DNA of 56,986 bases from Enterococcus sp. (GCF_022711995.1 NZ_JALAHI010000048.1:1-56986), one strand, 5' to 3'; counted from the stretch's first letter, positions 18,437 through 28,185 are shown. A program made the numbers and translations. Notes: a model not told the origin generated them from the letters alone.

Positions 18437-20442
18437 GATTCAATTCCTTCCTTGATCACGTAGACACCGTACTGTTCTAAGATGGTATCTTCCGTCAATT
18501 GTTTACCAGACAATAGGTCTTGCTTTCCGACAAATTGTGTCGGTACCTTTTCTTCTTGTTCGCGGAAATTGATGATGAAAGAATAAACCGCATCTTCTGT
18601 ATAGCGACAACTGATTTCCAAAGCAGTCTTTTCATCGATTACTGTCGAGTTGAGTTTATTGGCTGCTTCATCAAGAACCAGATCCAATAACTCTTTTTCA
18701 AGTTGGGTACCGATATAGTAAACTGATCCTGCTCCAAATTGATTTTTGGTCACTGCTGGAGAACCAGCATAAAAATTACTGGTGTATTCCGCTATTGCTT
18801 CAGCTGTTTCCAAATGGATGATTTCACTTACTAGATTGCTGTTTCCTTGAGGGCCATCCTTCAATTTAACCCCATTGGTCTGTTCGGGTGCTAGTGCATC
18901 GATTTCTTCTACCCAAACTCCCGCCAAATCTCGCAATGGTCCAGGGTATCCTCCTAAATGAACATTGTCAGATTGGTCAACGATGCCGCTCATATAAGTC
19001 GTAATCAATGTGCCCCCTTGTTTGACAAAATCTTCCAGCGCTGCTTGCATTCCTTCTTTTACCATATATAAGACTGGCGCGACTAACACCTTGTATTTAC
19101 TAAAGTCTCCATCTACTGGCACAAGGTCCGTTGCGATATTTTTTTCATAGAAATAGCGATAATACTGATGGATCTGTTGCACATAGGTCAAATCCACCGT
19201 CGGACCGCTGGTATATTCCAAGGCCCAGTAATTGTCCCAGTCAAAGAGAACGCCAACCTCGGCTTTGTTCTCGCTGCCAATCACTTCACTCAAGCGGGTC
19301 AATTCTTCTCCAAGTGCTGCTGTTTCACGGAATACCCGAGTATCTTCATGTCCAACATGTTCAATCACCGCACCATGGAATTTCTCACAAGCACCAATAG
19401 AGCGGCGAAGTTGAAAGAACTGGATCGTGTCAGCACCATGGGCGATGGTCTGATAGCTTTGCGCGCGCATTTGGCCAGGTTTTTTCAATGAATTATAGGG
19501 TTGCCAGTTTTGCTGAGAAGGCGTTTGTTCCATCAACATAAAGGGGGCTTGCTTTAAGCCTCGCATCAAGTCATGGGTCATTGCAACAAAACTCCAAGGT
19601 GTATTATACGAAGGATAATTATCCCAAGAGACAAGATCCATTTCTTTTGCCCATTTGAAATAATCAAGACCTTTAAAAGTTCCCATCAAATTTGTGGTAA
19701 TGGGTGTTTGACTATCAAACTGACGAATAGCGTCCCTTTCTAACTTAAAGTTTTCTAAAAGACTATCCGAATTGAACCGACGATAATCGATTGAAATTCC
19801 CGCAAATGCCGTTTTTTCAGTACCGATACCCTCAGAAAGTGCATTTGGCAGAACGATTTCATCCCATTCATAAATGGTATGTCCCCAAAATTCTAGGTTC
19901 CACGCTTTATTCAATGCGTCGATCGTTTGGTATTTATCTTTTAACCAAACGCGAAAAGCTTTCTCACAGTTTTCGCAGTAGCATTCTCCTCCATATTCAT
20001 TGTTGACGTGCCAACACGTAACTTGTGGATTATCTCCATAACGCTGTGCCAATTTCCCAGCAAGCCGTTGGGCATATTTTTGATACACTAAGCTGTTAGG
20101 ACAGGCATTGTGCCGCTGACCAAACTTATGATGGCGTCCTTCATAGTCTGTTCGGGCAACTTCTGGATAACGCTTGAACATCCATGCCGGTAACGCCGCC
20201 GTCGAGGTTGCTAACACAATGTCAACCCCTTCTTTACTCAGCATATCAATGATGTCGTCTAGTTCCTCAAAATAATACTCATGCTCCGAAGGCTGGATTT
20301 TGGCCCAAGAAAAGACATTAATCGTTGCACTATTGATATGGGCGTTTCTAAAAATCCGCATATCTTCTTGCCAGACTTCCTGCGGCCATTGATTAGGGTT
20401 ATAATCCCCCCCAAATAAGAATCGATCAAAAACTTTTTTCAT
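18433..20442 (-). CDS. GH42 beta-galactosidase
   Basis: This 669-residue enzyme of family 42 begins FLFGGDYNPNQWP, carries the acid/base glutamate in WHVNNEYGG followed by the zinc-type cysteines CYCENC, and has the nucleophile region MLMEQTPSQQNW. The trimerisation domain follows at about residues 395-600. It is cytoplasmic (no signal peptide). It is the first gene of a two-gene operon with GH35, divergent from an AraC-family regulator. No sugar transporter adjoins, so the substrate must come in through a system elsewhere. Confidence 0.93.
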   Translation of the reverse strand: MKKVFDRFLFGGDYNPNQWPQEVWQEDMRIFRNAHINSATINVFSWAKIQPSEHEYYFEELDDIIDMLSKEGVDIVLATSTAALPAWMFKRYPEVARTDYEGRHHKFGQRHNACPNSLVYQKYAQRLAGKLAQRYGDNPQVTCWHVNNEYGGECYCENCEKAFRVWLKDKYQTIDALNKAWNLEFWGHTIYEWDEIVLPNALSEGIGTEKTAFAGISIDYRRFNSDSLLENFKLERDAIRQFDSQTPITTNLMGTFKGLDYFKWAKEMDLVSWDNYPSYNTPWSFVAMTHDLMRGLKQAPFMLMEQTPSQQNWQPYNSLKKPGQMRAQSYQTIAHGADTIQFFQLRRSIGACEKFHGAVIEHVGHEDTRVFRETAALGEELTRLSEVIGSENKAEVGVLFDWDNYWALEYTSGPTVDLTYVQQIHQYYRYFYEKNIATDLVPVDGDFSKYKVLVAPVLYMVKEGMQAALEDFVKQGGTLITTYMSGIVDQSDNVHLGGYPGPLRDLAGVWVEEIDALAPEQTNGVKLKDGPQGNSNLVSEIIHLETAEAIAEYTSNFYAGSPAVTKNQFGAGSVYYIGTQLEKELLDLVLDEAANKLNSTVIDEKTALEISCRYTEDAVYSFIINFREQEEKVPTQFVGKQDLLSGKQLTEDTILEQYGVYVIKEGIES

Positions 20443-20463
20443 GATAGATGCTCCTTCTTCTAA

Positions 20464-20492
20464 TTGATAGTTATTATTGTAAGGCTTTTCAA
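20464..20492 (-). promoter_or_regulatory. Promoter of the GH42-GH35 operon
   Basis: Minus-strand TTGAAA (20487-20492) and TATCAA (20464-20469) are 17 bases apart. A plus-strand TATAAT at 20503-20508 probably serves the divergent regulator, so the two promoters lie almost back to back. Confidence 0.55.
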
Positions 20493-20552
20493 AAAAATGT
20501 AGTATAATAAGAATGCCACAATTCTATAATAATTCGAAACAAGGAGAAAGCT

Positions 20553-21359
20553 ATGCCCATCTATTTTTATCAAAGCAATCCCCGACTACCCATCAGCATC
20601 GAAAGTATCGGGAATCAGTGGTCACAAGAAGAAGTCGTCCGACCAACTGGTTATCCCTACTACCATTGGCTCCAGACGACTGCTGGTCAAGGAACCGTTC
20701 TTTTTAATGATCAATCCTTTGTCTTAACTCCGGGAACCGGCATTTTGATTTTGCCATTCATCCCCCATCGTTACCATCCTCATGGTGACTGGCAGACGAA
20801 TTTCGTGACGCTCCAAGGAGAGCTAGTGCAAGAATTACTGAAGCCATTTAGCGGAAACCGCTATTTGATTGGGCAAGATAGCCCGTTGTTTTCTTATAGC
20901 GAGTGGATCAATCAGCGAATCTGCGACGATCAAGAAAAGTCGTTAGATCCATTAAGTTCTTCCAGCAGCTGCTACCATTTTCTTTTGGCATTGATGCAGC
21001 AACAAAATGCGGATGCCAATGAAAAACATCATTTGTATCAACGCTATATCGCACCTGTACTACAAGAAATCGAAACCAACTATCCCCAACCGATAACAGT
21101 CACAGAACTAGCAGAAAAGATTTTTGTGACACCGCAGTATTTGTCGCGACTCTTTCAGCGTTTTTTAGGACAGTCCACCTCCCAATTTTTGCTGAATTAT
21201 CGTTTGAATCGGGCCAAGGAGTTATTAGTAGGTGAACCTCATCTGGATATTCAAGAGGTGGCCTTTTCAGTAGGGATCCAAGACGCCAGTCACTTTACCG
21301 CACTTTTCAAAAAAAAAGTTGGCACCACTCCTAAGAAGTTTCGCCAACTTTATCGCTGA
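20553..21359 (+). CDS. AraC-family transcriptional regulator
   Basis: This 268-residue regulator has an N-terminal cupin sensor (TTAGQGTVLFNDQSFVLTPGTGILI, about residues 40-65) and a C-terminal pair of helix-turn-helix motifs (VTELAEKIFVTPQYLSRLFQRF and IQEVAFSVGIQDASHFTALFKKK). It is divergent from the GH42-GH35 operon with about 110 bases between starts and is very likely its activator (inference). AAGGAGA precedes the ATG. Its stop overlaps the convergent recO stop by 10 bases. Confidence 0.9.
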   Translation: MPIYFYQSNPRLPISIESIGNQWSQEEVVRPTGYPYYHWLQTTAGQGTVLFNDQSFVLTPGTGILILPFIPHRYHPHGDWQTNFVTLQGELVQELLKPFSGNRYLIGQDSPLFSYSEWINQRICDDQEKSLDPLSSSSSCYHFLLALMQQQNADANEKHHLYQRYIAPVLQEIETNYPQPITVTELAEKIFVTPQYLSRLFQRFLGQSTSQFLLNYRLNRAKELLVGEPHLDIQEVAFSVGIQDASHFTALFKKKVGTTPKKFRQLYR

Positions 21360-22126
21360 TCTTTCGGTTTTAGAACGTCTTGCCATTGCCCCATTTGGTC
21401 AATGAATTTTTTGCTTTTCAGATTTAATCCTACGTATTCATCGTACAGTAGATCAATGACCTGTCGAATCCTTTGCTTGGTCTCTGGTTTTAATTTGATC
21501 GATGCAATCTGTTCATAGGAGATTTGGGCGAATAAACGAATAAAATGAATCGCTCTTGGATCTCCGTGATACCGGTGATCATCTAATGACCAATGCTTTT
21601 CACACAGCACACCATTATACTTTGATGAATAATCAAAGCGGCCTTCTGTTTGTCCGCAAACTGCACAATGGGTCCATATCGGTGAAACGCCAAATCGTTG
21701 CAACAGTTGGATCTCAAAAATATTGGTGATGATTTCTGCATCGTTGTCGGTATCCATCAACTGCAATGCTTCATGTAAAAAATGATAAAGATTTGGATCA
21801 TAGACACGATCATCGATTGCTGCGTCAGCCAAATTCAATAAATAGGTCGCGTAGCCCGCGAGAAAAATATCTTCTTGAATTTTGCGAAAAGAGTGGATAT
21901 CTTTGGCATTATTCAAAAAAGATAAGCCTTCTGAACGGATATTTCCAATATAAACAGCTTCCGTGTACGAGAGCAATGCTGGCGCTAAGGGATTGTTTTT
22001 GCGATGGGCGCCTTTTACATAAAACATCTGTTTTCCTGCGGATTCCGTGAATATTTTGACAAGCTTGTCTTTTTCTTTATGGTCTCGAGTAAATAACAAG
22101 ATTCCTTTCGTTTCAACCAAATTCAC
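21350..22126 (-). CDS. recO: DNA repair protein RecO
   Basis: This protein of about 258 residues anneals single strands and helps load RecA (RecFOR pathway). It has the N-terminal OB fold (ETKGILLFTRDHKEKDKLVKIFT), then a helical domain with zinc-type cysteines CAVCG and LCEKH. The open frame reaches a TTG at 22132, which is only 2 bases from AAGGAG. The GTG at 22126 has correct spacing and gives the family-like start VNLVETKGI. It lies downstream of era in the same orientation and is convergent with the AraC-type gene. Confidence 0.92.
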   Translation of the reverse strand: MNLVETKGILLFTRDHKEKDKLVKIFTESAGKQMFYVKGAHRKNNPLAPALLSYTEAVYIGNIRSEGLSFLNNAKDIHSFRKIQEDIFLAGYATYLLNLADAAIDDRVYDPNLYHFLHEALQLMDTDNDAEIITNIFEIQLLQRFGVSPIWTHCAVCGQTEGRFDYSSKYNGVLCEKHWSLDDHRYHGDPRAIHFIRLFAQISYEQIASIKLKPETKQRIRQVIDLLYDEYVGLNLKSKKFIDQMGQWQDVLKPKDQR

Positions 22127-22148
22127 AAACAACGCTCCTTTCTAAACA

Positions 22149-22196
22149 AGAAAGCTGAAGCAGCTCGATCATCTTCGCTTGCTCCAGCTTCTTTTT
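22149..22196 (-). terminator. Stem-loop between era and recO
   Basis: On the minus strand the arms GAAGCTGGAGCA and TGCTTCAGCTTTC form a long stem, followed by TTGTTT. It may partly terminate transcription ahead of recO. On the plus strand it is followed by six T residues. Confidence 0.6.
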
Positions 22197-22229
22197 TATC
22201 ATCAAAATTTACAGCTTTTTTAAACCGGC

Positions 22230-23129
22230 TTAGTAATCGTCATTCCGATAGCCGTAATCGGTCAAAAAGGTTTGTTTGTCTCGCCAGTCTTTTTGAACTT
22301 TGACCCACAATTCCAAGTATACTTTGTCATCTAACAAATGTTCGATATCTAATCGCGCTTTCGTACCGATTTGTTTCAGCATTTTACCACCTTTACCGAT
22401 GATGATTCCTTTCTGACTATCCCGCTCAACGATAATCGTTGCTTGAATATGCACTTTGTCATTTTCATCCCGCTTCATTGAGTCGACAACCACAGCGACG
22501 GAATGAGGCACTTCATCTCTGGTCAATAACAAAACTTTTTCCCGCACCAATTCGGAAACAATGAAGTATTCTGGATGGTCTGTGATTTGATCTTCTGGAA
22601 AATACTGAGGTCCTTCCGGCATTTGATCAATCACTAGCTTCATCAATGTCTCGAAGTTGTTGCCTTCTGTGGCCGAAATTGGTACGATCTCAGCAAAATC
22701 CATTTGAGCCGCATAATCTTCGATGATTGCTAAAAGTTCATCTGGATGAACTTTATCGATTTTATTGATGACAAGATAGACCGGCGTTTCATTTTTACGC
22801 AGCCGTTCAATGATGAAGTCATCCCCTTTGCCCCGTTTTTGATCGGCACTGATCATAAACAATGTGACGTCCACTTCTCGCAAGGCACTATAGGCTGTTT
22901 CAACCATATAATCACCTAAACGATGTTTTGGTTTATGGATTCCTGGGGTATCAATAAAAACGATTTGGGCATCCGGTGTTGTATAAACACCTTGGATTTT
23001 GTTGCGAGTCGTTTGAGCTTTATCGCTCATGATAGCAATTTTTTGACCGACTACGCGATTAAGTAATGTTGATTTTCCAACGTTAGGACGGCCAACAATG
23101 GCTGCAAAACCTGATTTGTGTGTTGTCAT
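22230..23129 (-). CDS. era: GTPase Era
   Basis: This 299-residue GTPase is needed for 30S subunit maturation. The G domain shows [27 protein letters not shown] and NKID, and the C-terminal KH domain has [24 protein letters not shown], which binds 16S rRNA. Start 23129 follows GAGGAG. It is in the conserved block with dgkA, ybeY, pgpH and phoH; the cytidine deaminase gene found next to era in some relatives is absent here. Confidence 0.97.
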   Translation of the reverse strand: MTTHKSGFAAIVGRPNVGKSTLLNRVVGQKIAIMSDKAQTTRNKIQGVYTTPDAQIVFIDTPGIHKPKHRLGDYMVETAYSALREVDVTLFMISADQKRGKGDDFIIERLRKNETPVYLVINKIDKVHPDELLAIIEDYAAQMDFAEIVPISATEGNNFETLMKLVIDQMPEGPQYFPEDQITDHPEYFIVSELVREKVLLLTRDEVPHSVAVVVDSMKRDENDKVHIQATIIVERDSQKGIIIGKGGKMLKQIGTKARLDIEHLLDDKVYLELWVKVQKDWRDKQTFLTDYGYRNDDY

Positions 23130-23156
23130 AGGTGATCTCCTCTGTGTCTAACTGTT

Positions 23157-23552
23157 CTAAAAGAACTGTAAAATTTTGGGTATAAAAATGATTGCTGCAA
23201 CGACTAAAGCAAAAACAGCGGTCATTAATACTGCTCCTGCTGCCATATCTTTGATCTTTTTGCCAATCGGATGGAAATGGAAGTCGGTAAACATATCAAC
23301 AACATTTTCAAAAACAGTATTGGTAATCTCAACGATCCAAACCAAAAATACAGATAGCAACAACCAAAGCCATTCCATTTGATTCAGTTTAAAAATGAAG
23401 CCGACAATGATGGCAACAATTCCTAAAAGGACATGTTTGCGCATATTTCGTTCTTCATCAAAAACAGTTTTGATTCCGGTAAAGGCAAATTCGATCGATG
23501 TGATGAACTGCTTGTTTTTTTCAGTATTCTTATCTTTTGAGTCCATAGGCAT
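23157..23552 (-). CDS. dgkA: Undecaprenol/diacylglycerol kinase DgkA
   Basis: This small membrane kinase of about 131 residues has three hydrophobic segments. The family motif ITNTVFENVVDMFTDFHFHPIGKKIKDMAAGAVL includes the catalytic glutamate and metal-binding residues. Gram-positive members phosphorylate undecaprenol in the cell-wall carrier cycle. The frame opens at 23591, but AAAGGA lies 8 bases before the ATG at 23552 (MPMDSKDKN). This start is inside the end of ybeY (23-base overlap), consistent with coupled translation. Confidence 0.9.
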   Translation of the reverse strand: MPMDSKDKNTEKNKQFITSIEFAFTGIKTVFDEERNMRKHVLLGIVAIIVGFIFKLNQMEWLWLLLSVFLVWIVEITNTVFENVVDMFTDFHFHPIGKKIKDMAAGAVLMTAVFALVVAAIIFIPKILQFF

Positions 23553-24006
23553 CCAATATTTCCTTTTGCAATCCGAACATCTCTTTTTCATCTTCTGGGG
23601 TCATGTGGTCATAGCCGTTGATATGCAAAAACCCATGAAGTGCGAGAAAACCTAACTCGCGGTCATAGCTATGGCCGTATTCACTGGCTTGTTCTTTTGC
23701 TCGTTCCACTGAAATCATGATGTCCCCCAGATTACGGGGCATCGCAGGCATTTCTTCATCAAAAATGATCGGTAACTCTTCTTCAGTTTCTTCTTCTAAT
23801 GCAAAACTGATGACATCAGTTGGTTGGTCTTTGTCCCGATAATCGCGATTAATGATTTGAATCGCCGCATTGTCCATAAAGGTCACCGACATTTCGGTAT
23901 CCTCCGGCAATTTCAAATAATCAGCGGCATATTGCAGCAACTCATCGATCTCACTGATTTTTTCTTGACTCACTGTATTTGTTTCATCTAAAAAAGCAAT
24001 TTCCAT
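23530..24006 (-). CDS. ybeY: Endoribonuclease YbeY (rRNA maturation factor)
   Basis: This 158-residue metalloprotein functions in 16S rRNA 3'-end processing and ribosome quality control. It has the zinc motif HGFLHINGYDH near residue 125, and VISFALEE in the middle. Its ATG overlaps the stop of pgpH and its 3' end overlaps dgkA. Gene order phoH-pgpH-ybeY-dgkA-era is conserved in Firmicutes. Confidence 0.96.
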   Translation of the reverse strand: MEIAFLDETNTVSQEKISEIDELLQYAADYLKLPEDTEMSVTFMDNAAIQIINRDYRDKDQPTDVISFALEEETEEELPIIFDEEMPAMPRNLGDIMISVERAKEQASEYGHSYDRELGFLALHGFLHINGYDHMTPEDEKEMFGLQKEILDAYGLKR

Positions 24007-26207
24007 TACCGATCTCTTCTTTCTTGTTCTTCTTTCATTTTTTCCGCTTCTGACTTCATTTTCGGATATTTGATTCGTGAATGGAAGGTACTACATAAGC
24101 CATTGACGAGAGACTTTTCAATGACCCGAATCTCATGCAATGTCAATCCTGATTCGTCTAACTGTCCGTCGAGAATGCGATCATTGATCAAGTTTGAAAC
24201 AAATTCTCTGATTTTTTGATCTGTAGGATTATCCATTGCTCTTACAGCCGCTTCACAACTATCCGCGATACTAACCACGCCAGCTTCGCGGGTTTGAGGT
24301 TTTGGTCCAGGATAGCGGAAATCCGCTTCTGTCACTTCTGGATCACGTTCTTTCGCTTTGACATAGAAATACCGCATCAATGTCGTCCCATGGTGTTGAC
24401 GGCAAATATCCACCACCATTTGAGGCATTTTCTCATTCTCTAAAAGAATCGCCCCATCGATTACATGACCGAAAATGATCTGCTTACTATCCTCGGGTAG
24501 CAAAAAGTTATGGGGATTTTCGGCACCTGCCGGTAAATTTTCCACAAAGAAATTCGCATGTTTCAATTTACCGATATCATGATAGTAACAAGCCACTCGT
24601 GTCAGTAGGCTTTGACCACCAATCTCTGCGACGGCATTGGCACTTAGATTCGCCACCATCATACTATGGTGATAGGTGCCCGGCGCTTCTTCCAATAACT
24701 GCTTCAACAGCGGATGATTGGGATTACTTAACTCATTTAAAACGATCATACTATTGTCAGATACTAATAGTTCAATAAATTGATGCAATCCGATGGTCAG
24801 TAGATAACTAAGCAGTGAACCTGCCAACGCGCAAATGATCGTCGTCCAAGTATTGCCTTTGGCAAAGTCCATCCCTTGGAAAATCACTAGCATGACGCTT
24901 AATAGGAAAGGAAAGACAATGACCCACATGATAGCGGTTCGTCCTTGATCCGCGATTCGCTCTCTTTTGATCATCGTTCCCATCAATCCGGAGAACAGAT
25001 AAGTCACTAGAACCGTGGTCAGCATATTGGTACCACTAGAATCAAAATAGATGAAAATCGCATTGATCACTTGAAACATCGCAGCTAAAATTCCAAGACG
25101 CCGACTGGAAAAGATATTCAAAATCAATGGCGTAAAGGCTGCTGGAAAGAACAGCGGGATAAAAGTGATCAGTTCCGATTGGAAGATTTGGAAAAACTTC
25201 ATCAGCAAGATACTGAACAACATGGCAATGACGTAAAAGGTCACGGCATTCATCCGTTTGTCTTCATCTTTTGTTTGTCGTGTGTAATAAAAGAGCATCA
25301 GCATTTGTAATGCCGCTGTAAAGACTAATGCAATCAGCGGGAACACCGAGAAGGTTTGACTGGTCAAACCAAGCAGCTGCAGCTTTTCTAATGCGTTAGA
25401 ATCAATCTGAGAGCCTTCTCGAACGATGATCTCCCCTTGATAAATCATAACTGGCTGAACAGCATCTTTGGCCGCTTGTCGTGCTTCTTCCGTGCGCTTC
25501 TCATTCGGAAAATCATTGATGACGATTCCTTGATTGACTAAAAAGCGTAACGCAGTAGCCATTTCCGAAGTGACATCTAAAAACTGAATTTTTTCTTCCG
25601 CTTCAGATCGAAAAGTGCTCAATTCAGATTGACGAATCTGCTTAGCCATTTGTTCGTCGACTAATTGTAGTGCATCTTTTTTCACAGTCTCCAGCTGGTC
25701 GCTAGTTAATGAAAATAAGATCGTCAAAAAATTGTTGGTCAATGCTTGATAAAAATCAAGCTCTTCATCACTCATTTTTTCAAACTCTTTTTTCAGAGTC
25801 GCAATGTATTCTTCCGTGTCTGGTTTAGGAACATTTTCATTTTCACTCGCTGCTTTGACCGCCGCTTCATATTTCGTATTGACCGTCTTGTTGACTGTAT
25901 CGATCAATTCAAACAAATGATTGATCCGCTCATGCTGCACTTGCGCCAAATCGTCTTGATAGGTGTATTCCGGCGACACAGCTTCAGCAGCTAATGTTCG
26001 TTTTTGTTCAGTAGCCGTTGTGTTTTCAATCGTCTTGTTGGCACGGATATTTTCTTCCGCAACTTGTCCTTCACTGTAGTCGACATTGTTTTGTTTTACA
26101 CTGGTAAACATGATGCCAATGGAAAAAACAAAGAAAAGCAACATCAGTAACGGTAGGTAGAGTCGGCCTAGTTTTTCTCGAAAATTCCGTAACGGTTGTA
26201 TGATCAT
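24006..26207 (-). CDS. pgpH: Cyclic-di-AMP phosphodiesterase PgpH (7TM-HD protein)
   Basis: This membrane protein of about 733 residues has an N-terminal hydrophobic anchor, a long extracellular region (about 45-270), seven transmembrane segments (about 275-480) and a cytoplasmic HD domain with HHSMMVANLSANAVAEIG, YYHDIGKL and HHGTTLMRYFY. It degrades c-di-AMP and so controls osmotic and cell-wall homeostasis. The frame begins at 26228, but AGGAGGGG lies before the ATG at 26207 (MIIQPLRNF). It sits between phoH and ybeY. Confidence 0.93.
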   Translation of the reverse strand: MIIQPLRNFREKLGRLYLPLLMLLFFVFSIGIMFTSVKQNNVDYSEGQVAEENIRANKTIENTTATEQKRTLAAEAVSPEYTYQDDLAQVQHERINHLFELIDTVNKTVNTKYEAAVKAASENENVPKPDTEEYIATLKKEFEKMSDEELDFYQALTNNFLTILFSLTSDQLETVKKDALQLVDEQMAKQIRQSELSTFRSEAEEKIQFLDVTSEMATALRFLVNQGIVINDFPNEKRTEEARQAAKDAVQPVMIYQGEIIVREGSQIDSNALEKLQLLGLTSQTFSVFPLIALVFTAALQMLMLFYYTRQTKDEDKRMNAVTFYVIAMLFSILLMKFFQIFQSELITFIPLFFPAAFTPLILNIFSSRRLGILAAMFQVINAIFIYFDSSGTNMLTTVLVTYLFSGLMGTMIKRERIADQGRTAIMWVIVFPFLLSVMLVIFQGMDFAKGNTWTTIICALAGSLLSYLLTIGLHQFIELLVSDNSMIVLNELSNPNHPLLKQLLEEAPGTYHHSMMVANLSANAVAEIGGQSLLTRVACYYHDIGKLKHANFFVENLPAGAENPHNFLLPEDSKQIIFGHVIDGAILLENEKMPQMVVDICRQHHGTTLMRYFYVKAKERDPEVTEADFRYPGPKPQTREAGVVSIADSCEAAVRAMDNPTDQKIREFVSNLINDRILDGQLDESGLTLHEIRVIEKSLVNGLCSTFHSRIKYPKMKSEAEKMKEEQERRDR

Positions 26208-26228
26208 TTTACCCCTCCTGTCCGACAA

Positions 26229-27203
26229 TCAACGTTTTTCTTTACTATCAGATTCCTCATAGGCACGTATAATGTCTGCAACAACTGGATGCCGAACGAC
26301 ATCTCCGGCTTCAAAATGTGCAAAAGCAATTTTAGGGATTGCTTCCAATGCTCGCTGGGCATGAACCAACCCACTCGTCGTTCCTTTTGGTAAGTCAATT
26401 TGACTCGTATCACCATTGACAATCATTTTTGAATTGAATCCCAATCGGGTTAAAAACATCTTCATTTGAGCAATGGTGGTGTTTTGAGCTTCATCAAGAA
26501 TCACAAAGGCATCTTCCAATGTTCGTCCCCTCATATAAGCTAAAGGCGCAATCTCGATCACCCCGCGTTCCATCAAGCGATTGGTATGGTCCATACCAAA
26601 AATCTGATAAAGCGCATCATATACGGGACGTAAATAAGGATCAACCTTTTCTTTCAGATCACCGGGTAAAAAACCGAGATTTTCACCAGCTTCAACAGCA
26701 GGCCGGGTCAAAATGATTTTTTGAACTTGTCCTTTTTTCAATGCCGCAATGGCCATCACGACCGCGAGAAAGGTTTTCCCGGTTCCAGCTGGTCCGACAC
26801 CAAAAACCACATCATGGGTTCGAATGGCTTCAATGTATTTTTTTTGTCCGGCATTTTTTGCTCGGATCGGTTTACCGTTGCGATCTTTGATGATCTCTTC
26901 TTCATACATATCAGTAAAGTAATCTAAATTTCCTTTATTCGCCATATTCAATGCCGTAATAACATCTGGTGTGCTGATATTGATCCCCCGCTTGATCAAC
27001 TCCTGCAGGGCATGAATCACGGATTGGGCTTTTTCAGCGGCTACTTTTTCACCAGTAATCTGGATCATTTCTCCCCGCGTATGGATCGTTGTTTGTGTAG
27101 CATCTTCGATGACTTTGATATGTTTGTCATGGGAACCCAGCAATAAACTGATATCATCATTTTGCGTCAATTGGATTTCCAAAGAAATACGCTCTTCTGT
27201 CAA
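26229..27203 (-). CDS. phoH: PhoH-like ATPase
   Basis: This protein of about 324 residues has an N-terminal KH-like part (TLEIQL-like start, HDKHIKVIEDATQTTIHTRGE) and a P-loop ATPase with GVGPAGTGKTFLAVVMA and VILDEAQNTT. Its role in RNA metabolism is only partly defined. The frame extends to 27338, but that upstream 45-residue part is unlike the family. AAAGGAG lies about 11 bases before a TTG at 27201-27203, giving the start TEERISLEIQL, and an extended -10 at 27239-27244 lies inside the longer frame. I therefore use the TTG start. Confidence 0.9.
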   Translation of the reverse strand: MTEERISLEIQLTQNDDISLLLGSHDKHIKVIEDATQTTIHTRGEMIQITGEKVAAEKAQSVIHALQELIKRGINISTPDVITALNMANKGNLDYFTDMYEEEIIKDRNGKPIRAKNAGQKKYIEAIRTHDVVFGVGPAGTGKTFLAVVMAIAALKKGQVQKIILTRPAVEAGENLGFLPGDLKEKVDPYLRPVYDALYQIFGMDHTNRLMERGVIEIAPLAYMRGRTLEDAFVILDEAQNTTIAQMKMFLTRLGFNSKMIVNGDTSQIDLPKGTTSGLVHAQRALEAIPKIAFAHFEAGDVVRHPVVADIIRAYEESDSKEKR

Positions 27204-27238
27204 ATAAGTTACAGCTCCTTTTTTAGGCATTCTAGTTA

Positions 27239-27247
27239 ATAATACCA
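27239..27247 (-). promoter_or_regulatory. Extended -10 promoter of the phoH operon
   Basis: Minus-strand TGGTATTAT (TATTAT at 27239-27244) lies about 35 bases before the TTG start of phoH. No consensus -35 is visible. Confidence 0.5.
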
Positions 27248-27372
27248 CACAATCGCTAAAAGCAAAATTACTTGTAAGCGTCAAGAAACGTTTTGTCAGC
27301 GTTCTTTGCAATTTATTAATAGTTTGTTTTTCGGTCATTGATTCTTCTTAAAAATACTCACTAACAGAGAAC

Positions 27373-27407
27373 AAAAAAGCCGCAAGCATCTTTACGATGC
27401 TTACGGC
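27373..27407 (-). terminator. Intrinsic terminator of the rpsU-yqeY operon
   Basis: A GC-rich 12-bp stem (GCCGTAAGCATC with GATGCTTGCGGC on the minus strand) is followed by six T residues. It lies directly after the yqeY stop. Confidence 0.93.
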
Positions 27408-27413
27408 GTGTCC

Positions 27414-27863
27414 TTACATTTGCTCTAATAATTCCTTGACGATCGCATTCACTTGGTTGCCGTCTGCTTTGCCTTTTACTTGCGGCATTACAGCACCCAT
27501 TACTTTTCCAAATTCTTTTGAAGAAGAAGCACCGGTTTTTTCGATCGCACCAGCAACGATTTTGCGGATTTCCGCTTCATCAAGTTGTGCTGGCAAATAT
27601 TTTTCAACAATTGCAATTTCACCTTTGACTTTTTCAGCCAGATCCGTTCGGTCCGCTTTCTCAAATTCAGTCAAAGAGTCACGACGTTGTTTCATCTCGC
27701 GAGACAACACAGTCAATTCTTCATCTTCGTTCAAGTCAGCACCTTTTTTGATCTGTTCGTTTTGAATCGATGCTTTCAACATACGAATCACCTGCAACGT
27801 TTCCTTGTCTTTGGCTTTCATCGCTGTCTTCATGTCATCATTCAGTGTACTTAGTAGCGTCAC
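27414..27863 (-). CDS. yqeY: GatB/YqeY domain protein
   Basis: This protein of about 149 residues has the YqeY fold also found at the end of GatB. It shows LNDDMKTAMKAKDKETLQVIRML at the start, then EIRKIVAGAIEKTGA and FGKVMGAVMPQVKGKADG. Its precise role is unknown; a link to tRNA-dependent amidation is suggested by the domain. The frame opens at 27884, but GGAG lies 8 bases before the GTG at 27863. It is 33 bases after rpsU in the same operon. Confidence 0.9.
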   Translation of the reverse strand: MTLLSTLNDDMKTAMKAKDKETLQVIRMLKASIQNEQIKKGADLNEDEELTVLSREMKQRRDSLTEFEKADRTDLAEKVKGEIAIVEKYLPAQLDEAEIRKIVAGAIEKTGASSSKEFGKVMGAVMPQVKGKADGNQVNAIVKELLEQM

Positions 27864-27896
27864 ACTACCAGCTCCAATTCTCAAAACAGTAGAAAA

Positions 27897-28073
27897 TTAG
27901 AATTTTTTACGTTTTCTAGCTGCTTCAGATTTTTTCTTACGCTTTACACTTGGTTTTTCGTAAAATTCACGTTTACGAGATTCCTGTAAAGTACCCGCTT
28001 TTGACACGGAACGTTTGAAGCGACGAAGAGCATCGTCAAGTGATTCGTTTTTGCGAACGACTGTTTTTGACAT
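27897..28073 (-). CDS. rpsU: Ribosomal protein bS21
   Basis: This 58-residue basic protein of the 30S subunit begins [20 protein letters not shown] and ends in a run of lysine and arginine ([15 protein letters not shown]). It was read directly from the sequence and is of normal bS21 length. GGAGGGAGGG precedes the ATG at 28073. It is the first gene of the rpsU-yqeY operon, with a strong promoter at 28157-28185 and a leader of about 75 bases. Confidence 0.97.
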   Translation of the reverse strand: MSKTVVRKNESLDDALRRFKRSVSKAGTLQESRKREFYEKPSVKRKKKSEAARKRKKF

Positions 28074-28156
28074 GTAAATTCCCTCCCTCCGAGCTTAAAA
28101 AGTAACCGTATTTGTCATTGAAATAAAATCTCAAAAAACAAGACTGTCCTTTGAAA

Positions 28157-28185
28157 ATTATAGCTAACCCCTGAAAAAGTGTCAA
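28157..28185 (-). promoter_or_regulatory. Strong consensus promoter of rpsU-yqeY
   Basis: Minus-strand TTGACA (28180-28185) and TATAAT (28157-28162) with exactly 17 bases between them. The predicted RNA start is near 28150. Confidence 0.9.
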
